Of a stretch of 5,797 nt of DNA, positions 1 through 5,022 are shown piece after piece. The notes beneath the pieces were generated by a model. It had not been told where the DNA came from, did not search any database, and worked only from the letters and a program-made list of their open reading frames with translations. Source of the stretch: Desulfobacterales bacterium. GTDB lineage: Bacteria > Desulfobacterota > Desulfobacteria > Desulfobacterales > UBA11574. A program made the position numbers and the translations under genes. The stretch lies in assembly GCA_030145595.1 (NCBI GenBank), contig JAQYVG010000214.1, positions 1 through 5,797 of the forward strand. Direction: 5' to 3'. The number at the start of each line of letters is the position of its first letter. Within the stretch, counting starts at the first letter, position 1.

Positions 1-158
1 TAGAGAACGGTCGGTACTCAACAATGAGCTCCATTGACCAGGAGTTGGAGGATCTTGGATGGGGAATCGGTGTCATGGATAATGTCACGTATGAGCTGAC
101 AACTTCATTGGTCGAAAATACCGGCTTTTCTGATGTTGAGAAACATATTCGGAGCTGA
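1..158 (+). CDS. C-terminal fragment of an unidentified protein (5' end outside window)
   Basis: An open frame runs in from the left edge (first complete codon at position 3) and stops at TGA 156-158, giving about 51 residues. The composition looks like real protein: mixed charged and hydrophobic residues, no low complexity. The end reads ...TTSLVENTGFSDVEKHIRS. The pattern 'LVENTGFSDVE' resembles the last helix and strand of many class I SAM-dependent methyltransferases (LLeeaGFsdVe), but no catalytic motif lies inside the window, so this is only a suggestion. It is separated from the metal cluster by a 350-bp stretch with remnants and is probably not part of that operon. It could equally be another alpha/beta enzyme. 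Confidence 0.5.
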   Translation, partial: ENGRYSTMSSIDQELEDLGWGIGVMDNVTYELTTSLVENTGFSDVEKHIRS

Positions 159-183
159 TTTTAAACCCGATTTTCTCGTTTAA

Positions 184-303
184 ATGAAAAAGAGATAGCT
201 AAAACAGACAATTAAAGAAATTGCCAAAGACAATCATATGTCGCCCAAGCAGTTGTATCTTGCAATGAAGCCGGCAGAAGCGCCGGGCATGATCAAGAAG
301 TAG
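184..303 (+). pseudogene. Remnant: C-terminal tail of a small protein, interrupted by an in-frame stop
   Basis: After ATG AAA AAG AGA at 184-195 the frame hits TAG at 196-198. It then stays open to TAG 301-303 and encodes about 34 residues containing IKEIAKDNHMSPKQLYLAMK. This segment looks like a genuine small helical domain. The pattern 'lkeIA...n.msP..ly' resembles the C-terminal tail of DUF4405-type anaerobe proteins, where a similar motif recurs; that assignment is tentative. No ribosome binding site precedes a usable start, so I read it as decayed or truncated. It lies 10 bp upstream of the truncated MinD start, as if the two were once consecutive genes in an operon. Confidence 0.4.
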
Positions 304-313
304 AGTATTCAAT

Positions 314-359
314 ATGATTATCAGTGTAGCCAGTGGAAAAGGCGGAACCGGCAAAACGA
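314..359 (+). repeat. 46-bp partial direct repeat of the MinD gene start (copy 1)
   Basis: This stretch matches 1340-1385 with three mismatches. The last 33 bases (327-359 against 1353-1385) are identical. The repeat begins at the ATG and ends one base past the P-loop Thr codon. It is long enough to serve as a substrate for homologous or replication-slippage exchange across the intervening 1 kb, which contains the DUF134 and CGGC genes. Confidence 0.75.
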
Positions 360-448
360 TGATAAAGACGATTGAAAGCAAACATTTGCCCCCTTGGCTC
401 CTCGAATCCTTGAACCCTCTTCTCCAACTAAATTGGGAAGAACCATGA
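314..448 (+). pseudogene. Truncated MinD/Mrp-type ATPase N-terminus (P-loop remnant)
   Basis: ATG at 314 opens a 44-codon frame ending at TGA 446-448. Residues 1-15 read MIISVASGKGGTGKT, a complete deviant Walker A motif. They match the start of the intact ATPase at 1340 except for Val instead of Ile at residue 5. At DNA level 43 of 46 bases match (314-359 against 1340-1385), and the last 33 are identical. Homology stops immediately after the P-loop Thr. The rest (MIKTIESKHLPPWLLESLNP...) lacks the ATPase fold, the inserted ferredoxin and Walker B, so no ATPase function is possible. Two of the three base differences are synonymous, which suggests an older paralogue that lived under selection before truncation rather than a fresh local copy. 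A functional short peptide is unlikely. Confidence 0.6.
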
Positions 449-456
449 AAAACAGC

Positions 457-484
457 TTGACTTCCAGGGAAAAACTCGTATCTT
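457..484 (+). promoter_or_regulatory. Putative sigma70-type promoter for the metal cluster
   Basis: TTGACT (457-462; 5 of 6 to TTGACA) is followed 16 bp later by TATCTT (479-484; 4 of 6 to TATAAT). It sits about 30 bp upstream of the first cluster gene and directly before a perfect palindrome. The predicted transcription start (about 490) would fall inside that palindrome, the usual geometry for repression. The -10 box is only a partial match, and no sigma54-type GG/GC element was recognised by eye here, although the Desulfovibrio ORP operons are known to use sigma54. Confidence 0.5.
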
Positions 485-485
485 G

Positions 486-505
486 TTATGAGCATATGCT
501 CATAA
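486..505. promoter_or_regulatory. Perfect 20-bp palindrome, likely operator
   Basis: TTATGAGCATATGCTCATAA is its own exact reverse complement over 20 bp. It starts one base after the putative -10 box and ends at the Shine-Dalgarno sequence (AAGGGG, 504-509) of the DUF134 gene, so a bound protein would block transcription, and the folded RNA could hinder ribosome access. A dimeric HTH protein is the expected ligand. The adjacent DUF134/UPF0251 protein is the obvious candidate, giving autoregulation. There is no unpaired loop and no T-run after it, so a terminator is unlikely. Confidence 0.65.
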
Positions 506-515
506 GGGGTGCATT

Positions 516-935
516 ATGGTACGACCGAAAAAACATCGTTTTGTAAAATTTGACCCGAACATCAGCTACTTCAAACCACGAGGAATTCCCATGCAAAACC
601 TTAAAGAGGTTCGCCTGACGATTGATGAAGGTGAAGCCATCAGACTTGCAGATCTTTTGGGCATATCTCATGAAAAAGCAGGTCATCGCATGGGAGTCTC
701 CAGAGCTACTTTCGGTCGTATTGTACAAAAGGCACGCAAAACTGTTGCCGATGCTCTGATCAACGGGAAGGCCATAAATATTGAAGGCGGAAATTATAAA
801 ATAATTATGGAAGCTCGAATATTTGAGTGCCGTAGATGCAATAACCGGTGGGACGAACCCCAAGGCACAGGCCGGCCCGCAAAATGTCCCCAATGCAGTC
901 ATGATGATTTTCACCGCACCGTGGAAGGTGGGTAA
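516..935 (+). CDS. UPF0251/DUF134 HTH DNA-binding protein with C-terminal zinc ribbon
   Basis: The 139-residue product matches the UPF0251/DUF134 family. It has an N-terminal basic MVRPKKHRF segment, the signature YFKPRGIP (residues 18-25), the acidic LTIDEGEAIRLADL helix (34-47), and a sigma-like helix-turn-helix at about 49-81 (GISHEKAGHRMGVSRATFGR). It then has the family-typical INGKAINIEGGNY (82-94). A second domain (about 97-135) carries C105-x2-C108 and C124-x2-C127, a rubredoxin-like or zinc-ribbon knuckle able to bind Zn or Fe. ATG 516 is supported by AAGGGG at 504-509 and by the conserved N-terminus. As the first gene of the cluster, directly behind a perfect palindrome, it is probably the local transcriptional regulator. 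The metal-binding ribbon could sense metal or redox state; that part is inference. The family is widespread in anaerobic bacteria and archaea, and its physiological role is poorly known. Confidence 0.88.
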   Translation: MVRPKKHRFVKFDPNISYFKPRGIPMQNLKEVRLTIDEGEAIRLADLLGISHEKAGHRMGVSRATFGRIVQKARKTVADALINGKAINIEGGNYKIIMEARIFECRRCNNRWDEPQGTGRPAKCPQCSHDDFHRTVEGG

Positions 936-983
936 AGGGATTGTCTAATATTGACAGCAGCGAAAAACAAAAAAGGAGGTAAA

Positions 984-1328
984 ATGGAGAAAATCGCTAT
1001 CATAGGCTGTGGTGCCTATATGGACAGCGGGTACGGTTGTCCGGGAGAATGGCGTTGTCTTAAAGGGGCAACTCTTGGAGAAGGTAATTTCGAGAGTCCT
1101 TCCCAAGTAATGGGATTTGTTAAATGTGAATGTCCGGGCCGATCTTTGGCTCCGACTATGGGTCTAGCGATCAAGATGTCGGAAATAAAACCCGACAAGA
1201 TTTATCTAAGTTCCTGTTTGGTCAATGCCAAACCGGGTTGTCCTTATAGTGATGCTCAGGAAATGGCTGAGATTTTGGAAAATAAAACCGGGATTCCGGT
1301 TCTTTCGGGAACACATGATTATCATTAG
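984..1328 (+). CDS. CGGC-domain cysteine-rich putative metal-binding protein
   Basis: The 114-residue protein resembles the CGGC domain family (PF08821). It begins with a MEKIAIIGC strand, has a cysteine-rich middle, IYLSSCL (residues 73-79), CPYSDAQEMAEILENKTGI (86-104) and the family-typical ending VLSGTH (106-111). Seven cysteines are present (9, 19, 25, 48, 50, 78, 86). The usual CGGC motif is replaced by C48-E-C50-P-G. ATG 984 is preferred over an upstream in-frame TTG at 951 because a strong AAGGAGGT (973-980) sits just before it and because family homology begins there. It is cytoplasmic, with no signal peptide or membrane segment. It lies 48 bp after the DUF134 gene and 11 bp before the first ATPase gene, so it is probably co-transcribed. 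The biochemical role of the family is unknown; binding of a metal or Fe-S species is proposed from the cysteines and the neighbours. Confidence 0.8.
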   Translation: MEKIAIIGCGAYMDSGYGCPGEWRCLKGATLGEGNFESPSQVMGFVKCECPGRSLAPTMGLAIKMSEIKPDKIYLSSCLVNAKPGCPYSDAQEMAEILENKTGIPVLSGTHDYH

Positions 1329-1339
1329 GAAAATTCTAA

Positions 1340-1385
1340 ATGATCATTAGTATAGCCAGTGGAAAAGGCGGAACCGGCAAAACGA
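1340..1385 (+). repeat. 46-bp partial direct repeat of the MinD gene start (copy 2)
   Basis: This is the intact partner of the repeat at 314-359. It forms the first 15 codons of the functional ferredoxin-ATPase gene, including the deviant Walker A motif. The second ATPase gene (from 2188) shares only a shorter core over the same P-loop codons. Confidence 0.75.
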
Positions 1386-2176
1386 CAGTTGCCACCAATC
1401 TGGCCCTGTCCATCGATTCAGATGTTCAGTTGCTCGACTGTGATGTAGAAGAGCCCAACGCCCATCTTTTTATCCAGCCGACATTCAACCATACCGAAAC
1501 CATCTACACCCCTGTTCCCGAGGTTGATCAGAAAAAGTGCAACCTGTGCGGAAAATGCAATGAAATCTGCCAGTTTAAAGCTATTGTCGTCATCGGTGAA
1601 ACTGTTTTGCCGTTTCCCGAGCTCTGTCACAGTTGCGGCGGCTGCATGGCAGTTTGTCCTGAGGATGCCATCACTGAGACCGGCCGGGAGCTGGGTATTG
1701 TCCAGAAGGGTTTTTGCAACGGAATACAATTGATACACGGAAAATTAAGGATAGGTGAAGCTATGGCCCCACCTCTAATCAGAGCGGTCCGTGCTTTCAC
1801 CCGACCTGACCAATTCACTATCATTGATGCCCCTCCAGGGACATCATGTCCGGTTATCGCCGCCATGAAGGATACCGATTTTGTTCTTTTGGTCACAGAA
1901 CCCACCCCTTTCGGCCTGAATGATTTGAAGCTGGCCGTCGGGGCGGTTAAACTTCTTAATATCCCGGCGGGATTAGTCATCAATCGTTCGGATATCGGCG
2001 ATAATAAAGTTCAGGAATATGCCCGGGAGGTGGACCTGCCGATTCTCATGGAGATACCGTTTGATCGGCGCATTGCAGAGGCATACTCAAGAGGGGAGAT
2101 GATCGTAGAAGTACTTCCCGAATATAAAGAAAAATTTCATAGATTATATCATAACATTATTAACTTGGCAGGATAG
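1340..2176 (+). CDS. MinD/Mrp-superfamily P-loop ATPase with inserted ferredoxin domain (1)
   Basis: The product is 278 residues and has the COG1149 architecture. A deviant Walker A GKGGTGKTT (residues 8-16) is followed by switch I DCDVEEPN (33-40). An inserted 2[4Fe-4S] ferredoxin follows, with C67-x2-C70-x2-C73-x3-C77 and C96-x2-C99-x2-C102-x3-C106-P. The ATPase fold then resumes with Walker B/switch II IIDAPPGTSCPV (161-172), LVTEPTPFGLND (184-195) and the nucleotide-base motif INRSD (214-218). All catalytic and cluster-binding residues are present. The P-loop proteins of this group act as ATP-dependent carriers or loaders of Fe-S or mixed-metal clusters, as homodimers or heterodimers. In Desulfovibrio vulgaris two such proteins belong to the ORP complex. 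The AGGA just before ATG 1340 overlaps the CGGC stop codon, indicating tight coupling. It probably pairs with the second ATPase directly downstream. Confidence 0.92.
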   Translation: MIISIASGKGGTGKTTVATNLALSIDSDVQLLDCDVEEPNAHLFIQPTFNHTETIYTPVPEVDQKKCNLCGKCNEICQFKAIVVIGETVLPFPELCHSCGGCMAVCPEDAITETGRELGIVQKGFCNGIQLIHGKLRIGEAMAPPLIRAVRAFTRPDQFTIIDAPPGTSCPVIAAMKDTDFVLLVTEPTPFGLNDLKLAVGAVKLLNIPAGLVINRSDIGDNKVQEYAREVDLPILMEIPFDRRIAEAYSRGEMIVEVLPEYKEKFHRLYHNIINLAG

Positions 2177-2187
2177 GAATTTCTATT

Positions 2188-3057
2188 TTGAAAGAATTGG
2201 TTATCATAAGCGGCAAAGGCGGAACCGGCAAGACCAGTTTAATGGCCTCCTTTGCGTCATTGGCTCAGGACAAGGTGCTGTGTGATGCAGATGTCGATGC
2301 GGCCGATCTCCACCTGATTACAGCACCTGTGGTAAAAGAGAGGCATGATTTTCAGGGTGGCCATACGGCCGCAATTCGTAATGATGAATGTACTCAATGC
2401 GGTCTCTGTCAGGATTTGTGCCGGTGGGATGCCGTCAGCGATGACTTTGAAGTCGATTACATCGCGTGCGAAGGCTGTGGTGTTTGCGTCTATTTCTGTC
2501 CTGAAAAAGCCATCGACTTTCCCCTCGACACCTGTGGCGAGTGGTTCATTTCAGAAACCGCTTTTGGTCCCATGGTCCATGCCAGACTCGGTATTGCCGA
2601 AGAAAATTCCGGAAAACTGGTTTCTCTGGTGCGGCAGGAAGCCAGAAAAATTGCCCAAGAAAAAGGGCTCGGTCTCATTCTGACCGACGGTCCCCCGGGA
2701 GTCGGCTGTCCGGTGATTGCCGCAATCGGCGGTGCCGCCGGCGTGCTGATTGTGACCGAACCAACGGTTTCAGGTAAACACGACATGGAGCGTGTTGTCC
2801 TGCTGGCCGAGCACTTCAAGGTTCCGGCCATGGTGTGTGTCAACAAGTTCGATCTCAATCTTGACCAGTCACAGGCTATTGAAGAATTTGCAAAAAGTAA
2901 AAATGTAAGCGTCTTGGGACGCATCCCTTTTGATCCAATATTTACAAAGTCCATGGTTCAGGGACAAACCATCTTTGAATACGAAAGGCAATCGGAAGCT
3001 GGTGAGACGGTCAAACAGATATGGGAAAAGACTAGAAAAATACTGGGGTTCCAATAA
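2188..3057 (+). CDS. MinD/Mrp-superfamily P-loop ATPase with inserted ferredoxin domain (2)
   Basis: This is a 289-residue paralogue of the preceding gene: GKGGTGKTS (residues 9-17), CDADVDAADLHL (32-43), and an inserted ferredoxin with C68-x2-C71-x2-C74-x3-C78 and C94-x2-C97-x2-C100-x3-C104-P. These are followed by ILTDGPPGVGCPV (164-176), VTEPTVSGKHD and VNKFD. All functional residues are intact. The two ATPases are clearly diverged rather than a recent tandem duplication, fitting distinct subunits of a heteromer. The start is TTG at 2188, 11 bp after the previous stop; an AGGA at 2175-2178 overlapping that stop gives reasonable spacing, and homology begins at residue 2. The likely role is ATP-driven, electron-linked metallocluster transfer to the NifX-like proteins that follow. 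The 104-bp gap after it could mark the end of a sub-operon. Confidence 0.92.
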   Translation: MKELVIISGKGGTGKTSLMASFASLAQDKVLCDADVDAADLHLITAPVVKERHDFQGGHTAAIRNDECTQCGLCQDLCRWDAVSDDFEVDYIACEGCGVCVYFCPEKAIDFPLDTCGEWFISETAFGPMVHARLGIAEENSGKLVSLVRQEARKIAQEKGLGLILTDGPPGVGCPVIAAIGGAAGVLIVTEPTVSGKHDMERVVLLAEHFKVPAMVCVNKFDLNLDQSQAIEEFAKSKNVSVLGRIPFDPIFTKSMVQGQTIFEYERQSEAGETVKQIWEKTRKILGFQ

Positions 3058-3161
3058 AATTATTATAAAATATCAACAGGTTCACACACAGACAAAAGTT
3101 AGGTGGCAGATGACAGAGGCCGGATGACAAATAACAAATTATATTGAGGAGGATGTTTAAA
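3058..3161. other. AT-rich intergenic gap with short GATGACA direct repeat
   Basis: This 104-bp gap lies between the second ATPase and the first NifX-like gene. It contains GATGACA twice (3109-3115 and 3123-3129), spaced 14 bp apart, and a strong ribosome binding site at its end (GAGGAGG, 3146-3152). I see no convincing hairpin terminator and no credible -35/-10 pair. TATAAA at 3064-3069 lacks a matching -35. Confidence 0.4.
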
Positions 3162-3557
3162 ATGCAAGCAGGAAGAATAGCTGTTCCGTCAATCGAGGCG
3201 GGCGGTATAAACGGACAAAGATCAGGGCATTTTGGCCATTGCGATGTATTTACTCTGGTGGATGTGGAAGAAGGGGAAGTTAAACAGGTCTCTACGATTC
3301 CCAACCAGAACCACGTTCAGGGCGGATGTATGGTACCTGTGAATCTTTTGGCAGACCATAAGGTGGATGCCTTGATCGCCGGGGGTATTGGCATGCGCCC
3401 GCTAATGGGTTTTAAGCAAGCGGGGATTGATGTTTACTACGATGTCACGCGGCAGGAAATAAAACCGGTTGTAGAAGACCTCATCGCCGGGAAATTACCG
3501 CTGATCACGGATAATCAGGTTTGTGGCGGCGGGCAAGGAGACTGTAGCGGACATTGA
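3162..3557 (+). CDS. NifX/NifB-type dinitrogenase cofactor-biosynthesis family protein with Cys/His tail
   Basis: The 131-residue product belongs to PF02579 (COG1433, MTH1175-like). It has the strand RIAVPSIEAGG, the signature SGHFGHCDVFTLVDV (residues 21-35), NQNHVQGGCMVPVNLLADHKVD (48-69), IAGGIGMRPL (72-81) and KQAGIDVYYD (85-94). Candidate metal ligands are H23, H26, C27, H51, C56 and the C-terminal CGGGQGDCSGH (121-131), with Cys and His in a flexible tail. The fold is RNase H-like and binds metallocluster precursors in NifX, NafY and NifB C-terminal domains. The Desulfovibrio orange protein, a Mo/Cu cluster protein, is a member. ATG 3162 is chosen because GAGGAGG (3146-3152) lies 9 bp upstream; in-frame TTG 3144 and ATG 3153 overlap that ribosome site. 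It is most likely a cluster carrier or acceptor for the ATPases upstream. Confidence 0.9.
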   Translation: MQAGRIAVPSIEAGGINGQRSGHFGHCDVFTLVDVEEGEVKQVSTIPNQNHVQGGCMVPVNLLADHKVDALIAGGIGMRPLMGFKQAGIDVYYDVTRQEIKPVVEDLIAGKLPLITDNQVCGGGQGDCSGH

Positions 3558-3598
3558 TTCTTTCTTGTCTGCGTGCTTCCGTGATAAGAATCATTTTT
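3555..3598 (+). terminator. Weak stem-loop with T5 run after the first NifX-like gene
   Basis: TGATTCTT (3555-3562, beginning with the stop codon) is exactly complementary to AAGAATCA (3586-3593) and is followed by five T residues (3594-3598). The loop is 23 nt and the stem is AT-rich, so it would be a weak or attenuating terminator at best. It may instead be an mRNA processing or 3'-stabilising hairpin that sets different levels for the two NifX-like proteins. Confidence 0.3.
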
Positions 3599-3630
3599 GG
3601 TTTCAGGTTATAAAACTGGGAGGAACGGTA

Positions 3631-3990
3631 ATGAAAATCGCTGTTACATCCACGGGTAATGATATTGATTCGCAGGTCGACCCCCGCTTCGGAAGGGCCG
3701 CCTATATCCTTATCGTTGATTCGGAAACGTTTGATTTTGAAGTTCTTGATAACAAGGAGAACGTAAACGCCCTGAAAGGCGCCGGCATTCAGGCTGCCAG
3801 CATGGTAAGCGAAAAGGCCGCCGAAGTTTTGCTTACGGGATTTTGCGGACCCAATGCGTTTAAAGTCATGCAGGCTGCCAACATAGGGGTAGCCAACAAT
3901 GCCGAAGGCTCTGTGAAGGATGCTGTGAGGGCATATATAGATGGAAATTTGCCTTTATCCGACCAACCTAATGTTGAAGGACAGTGGTAA
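3631..3990 (+). CDS. NifX/NifB-type dinitrogenase cofactor-biosynthesis family protein (2)
   Basis: This is a 119-residue member of PF02579/COG1433, with MKIAVTSTGNDIDSQVDPRF at the start, GRAAYILIVD (residues 21-30), DNKEN, GAGIQAASMVSEKAAEVLLTG (50-70), FCGPNAFKVMQAANIGV (71-87), SVKDAVRAYIDG and the family-typical ending NVEGQW. ATG 3631 is supported by GGGAGGAA at 3618-3625 and by the family N-terminus; an in-frame ATG at 3523 would overlap the previous gene and adds non-conserved residues. Unlike its neighbour it has a single cysteine (C72, in CGPNAF) and no Cys/His tail. The two paralogues probably have different roles, for example a storage form and a carrier form. It is cytoplasmic. 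Confidence 0.9.
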   Translation: MKIAVTSTGNDIDSQVDPRFGRAAYILIVDSETFDFEVLDNKENVNALKGAGIQAASMVSEKAAEVLLTGFCGPNAFKVMQAANIGVANNAEGSVKDAVRAYIDGNLPLSDQPNVEGQW

Positions 3991-4112
3991 AAGGTTATCG
4001 TTCAGAGGTTTGGTGTTCATAGGTTCAAGGTTAGAAGGTTAGCAAAGGTTAACAAAGAAAAAGCAACCCTGAACGGTGAACTCTGAACCTGTGAACGCTT
4101 ACGGTAAAGATT
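3991..4112. repeat. Intergenic repetitive element rich in GGTTCA/TGAACC inverted motifs
   Basis: The 122-bp gap is built from repeated AGGTT/GGTTCA words on the left and GAAC/TGAACC words on the right. GTTCATAGGTTCA (4015-4027) pairs with TGAACCTGTGAAC (4084-4096) with one mismatch (or a G-T wobble). GTTCAGAG (4000-4007) pairs perfectly with CTCTGAAC (4081-4088), so two alternative long-range folds exist. Such simple inverted elements recur between genes in many Desulfobacterota genomes (general knowledge, not checked here). It separates the NifX-like genes from the receiver-like gene. I see no clear promoter in it. Confidence 0.55.
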
Positions 4113-4520
4113 ATGCTGAAAATATTGTTGGTAAGCCCTAACAAGGGTTCTTTATCCGCTCTGGCATCGGCTTGGGCGGAAAGTGGTGCTGTCGATTTGA
4201 TGTGGGCGGAATCCGGAACAATGGCGCTGGGCATAGCTTCAGACACCGCCATCGATCTGGTGGTGACAGATGAGCGGCTTGGAGATATGACCGGTCTTGA
4301 ATTTGCAGGTAAACTGCTTGCAGTAAATCCAATGATCAATTGTGCATCTGTAAACCACCTGCCGCCCGAAGCGTTTCACGAGGCTAGCGAAGGGCTGGGG
4401 TTGATGGCCCAATTGCCTGTGCACCCCGACAAAGAACATGCTGAAGAGCTCTTGCAGCGTCTGAAATATATCAAGGGTCTCATGGCCGGCGTGCAAGGCG
4501 ATATTACTAGAAAGCGATAA
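4113..4520 (+). CDS. Degenerate response-regulator receiver domain protein
   Basis: The 135-residue product has the length and pattern of a stand-alone CheY-like receiver. It has MLKILLVSPN as strand 1, an A-rich helix 1, VDLMWAESGTMALGIAS (residues 27-43), and IDLVVTDERLGDMTGLEFAGKLL (47-69), where D53 is the phospho-acceptor position, L-G-D-M replaces the usual MPgM, and the following G matches. The usual acidic pair after strand 1 (DDE) is replaced by Ser-Pro-Asn, and the conserved Lys-Pro after strand 5 appears as His-Pro (about 104-105). Without the Mg-binding acids, normal phosphorylation is doubtful, so it is probably a pseudo-receiver used for protein-protein interaction. No output domain is attached and no histidine kinase is in the window. 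ATG 4113 follows a poor ribosome site (GGTAAAG), so expression may be low. Confidence 0.72.
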   Translation: MLKILLVSPNKGSLSALASAWAESGAVDLMWAESGTMALGIASDTAIDLVVTDERLGDMTGLEFAGKLLAVNPMINCASVNHLPPEAFHEASEGLGLMAQLPVHPDKEHAEELLQRLKYIKGLMAGVQGDITRKR

Positions 4521-4570
4521 TAGCTTAACGGGCATAGCGCTTGTTGAAAGAAATAATGAGTGGAGCAATA

Positions 4571-5020
4571 ATGACTCAATCACAAGACACTACAGCAAGT
4601 GATTCGGAAGGCATGGCGGCGCTGCTTTCCGGTTCAGGATATTCTGATAAGGCCATTAAATACTTTTTGGAAAAGGCCGATATTGGCAGTCTGCCGGATG
4701 CCGACCAAGTGACAGAGTTGACCGGCCCCTGCGGCGATACGATGAAAATTTATCTGAAGATAGCAGATGATAGAATCAAAGACGCCAAAATGCGAGTTCT
4801 CGGCTGTGCCGGGGCTGTTGCCTCTGCCATGGCTGCCATGGAACTTATTAAGAGCAAGACCATTGACAGCGCCCTGGCGATTAAAGACCGGGATATTTAC
4901 AATTTACTGGAAGAAATCCCTGATCAGAAACAGGATTGCATTCGGTTGACGATTAAAATCATTCAGAAAGCAATCGAAGAATATAAGTCCAACAATATTA
5001 ACCATCAGCAAGGAGAATAA
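4571..5020 (+). CDS. NifU/IscU-like iron-sulfur cluster assembly scaffold protein
   Basis: The product is 149 residues from ATG 4571. The first 45 residues are a variable extension. The core then follows the IscU/NifU N-terminal pattern: GPCGDTMKIYLKIADDRIKD with C54 and D56, then VLGCAGAVASAMAAMELIKS with C79, and finally IPDQKQDCIRLTIKIIQKAI with C123. The three scaffold cysteines and the partner Asp are all present, although the His usually before the third Cys is Asp122. Such proteins assemble [2Fe-2S] or [4Fe-4S] clusters from desulfurase-derived sulfur. In-frame alternatives are ATG 4556 and TTG 4541. ATG 4571 has GGAG at 4562-4565, but 4556 (GAAAG upstream) cannot be excluded. It lies 50 bp after the receiver gene and is translationally coupled to the FmdB-like gene, whose ribosome site lies in its last codons. 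No NifS/IscS is in the window. Confidence 0.85.
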   Translation: MTQSQDTTASDSEGMAALLSGSGYSDKAIKYFLEKADIGSLPDADQVTELTGPCGDTMKIYLKIADDRIKDAKMRVLGCAGAVASAMAAMELIKSKTIDSALAIKDRDIYNLLEEIPDQKQDCIRLTIKIIQKAIEEYKSNNINHQQGE

Positions 5021-5022
5021 CC

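Noticed and set aside
199..495. 98-codon minus-strand open frame over the intergenic region
   Set aside because: It runs antisense to the remnants, the promoter and part of the palindrome, has no recognisable domain and shows biased hydrophobic composition. It is best explained as chance.
486..914. 142-codon minus-strand open frame opposite the DUF134 gene
   Set aside because: It is fully antisense to a well-supported family member and its translation shows no family features.
951..983. Upstream TTG start extending the CGGC protein by 11 residues; also a TTGACA -35-like box at 951-956
   Set aside because: The strong AAGGAGGT lies inside this extension and serves ATG 984. No -10 box follows the TTGACA at usual spacing.
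1418..1983. Several overlapping frames on both strands inside the first ATPase gene
   Set aside because: These are shadow frames of a gene with intact P-loop, ferredoxin and Walker B motifs.
2490..2954. 154-codon minus-strand frame opposite the second ATPase gene
   Set aside because: It is antisense to a fully motif-complete ATPase and arises from codon-bias mirroring.
3064..3069. TATAAA as a possible -10 box for a promoter before the first NifX-like gene
   Set aside because: The sequence at the expected -35 distance (TACTGG, 3041-3046) does not resemble TTGACA, and the region is simply AT-rich.
3100..3125. Possible sigma54 -24/-12 element (GTGGCAGATGACAG) before the first NifX-like gene
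   Set aside because: GG is present but the required GC is not at the correct spacing, so I do not call it even though ORP operons in Desulfovibrio are sigma54-dependent.
3523..3630. Upstream ATG 3523 for the second NifX-like protein
   Set aside because: It would overlap the previous gene and translate across the hairpin. Homology and the ribosome site both point to ATG 3631.
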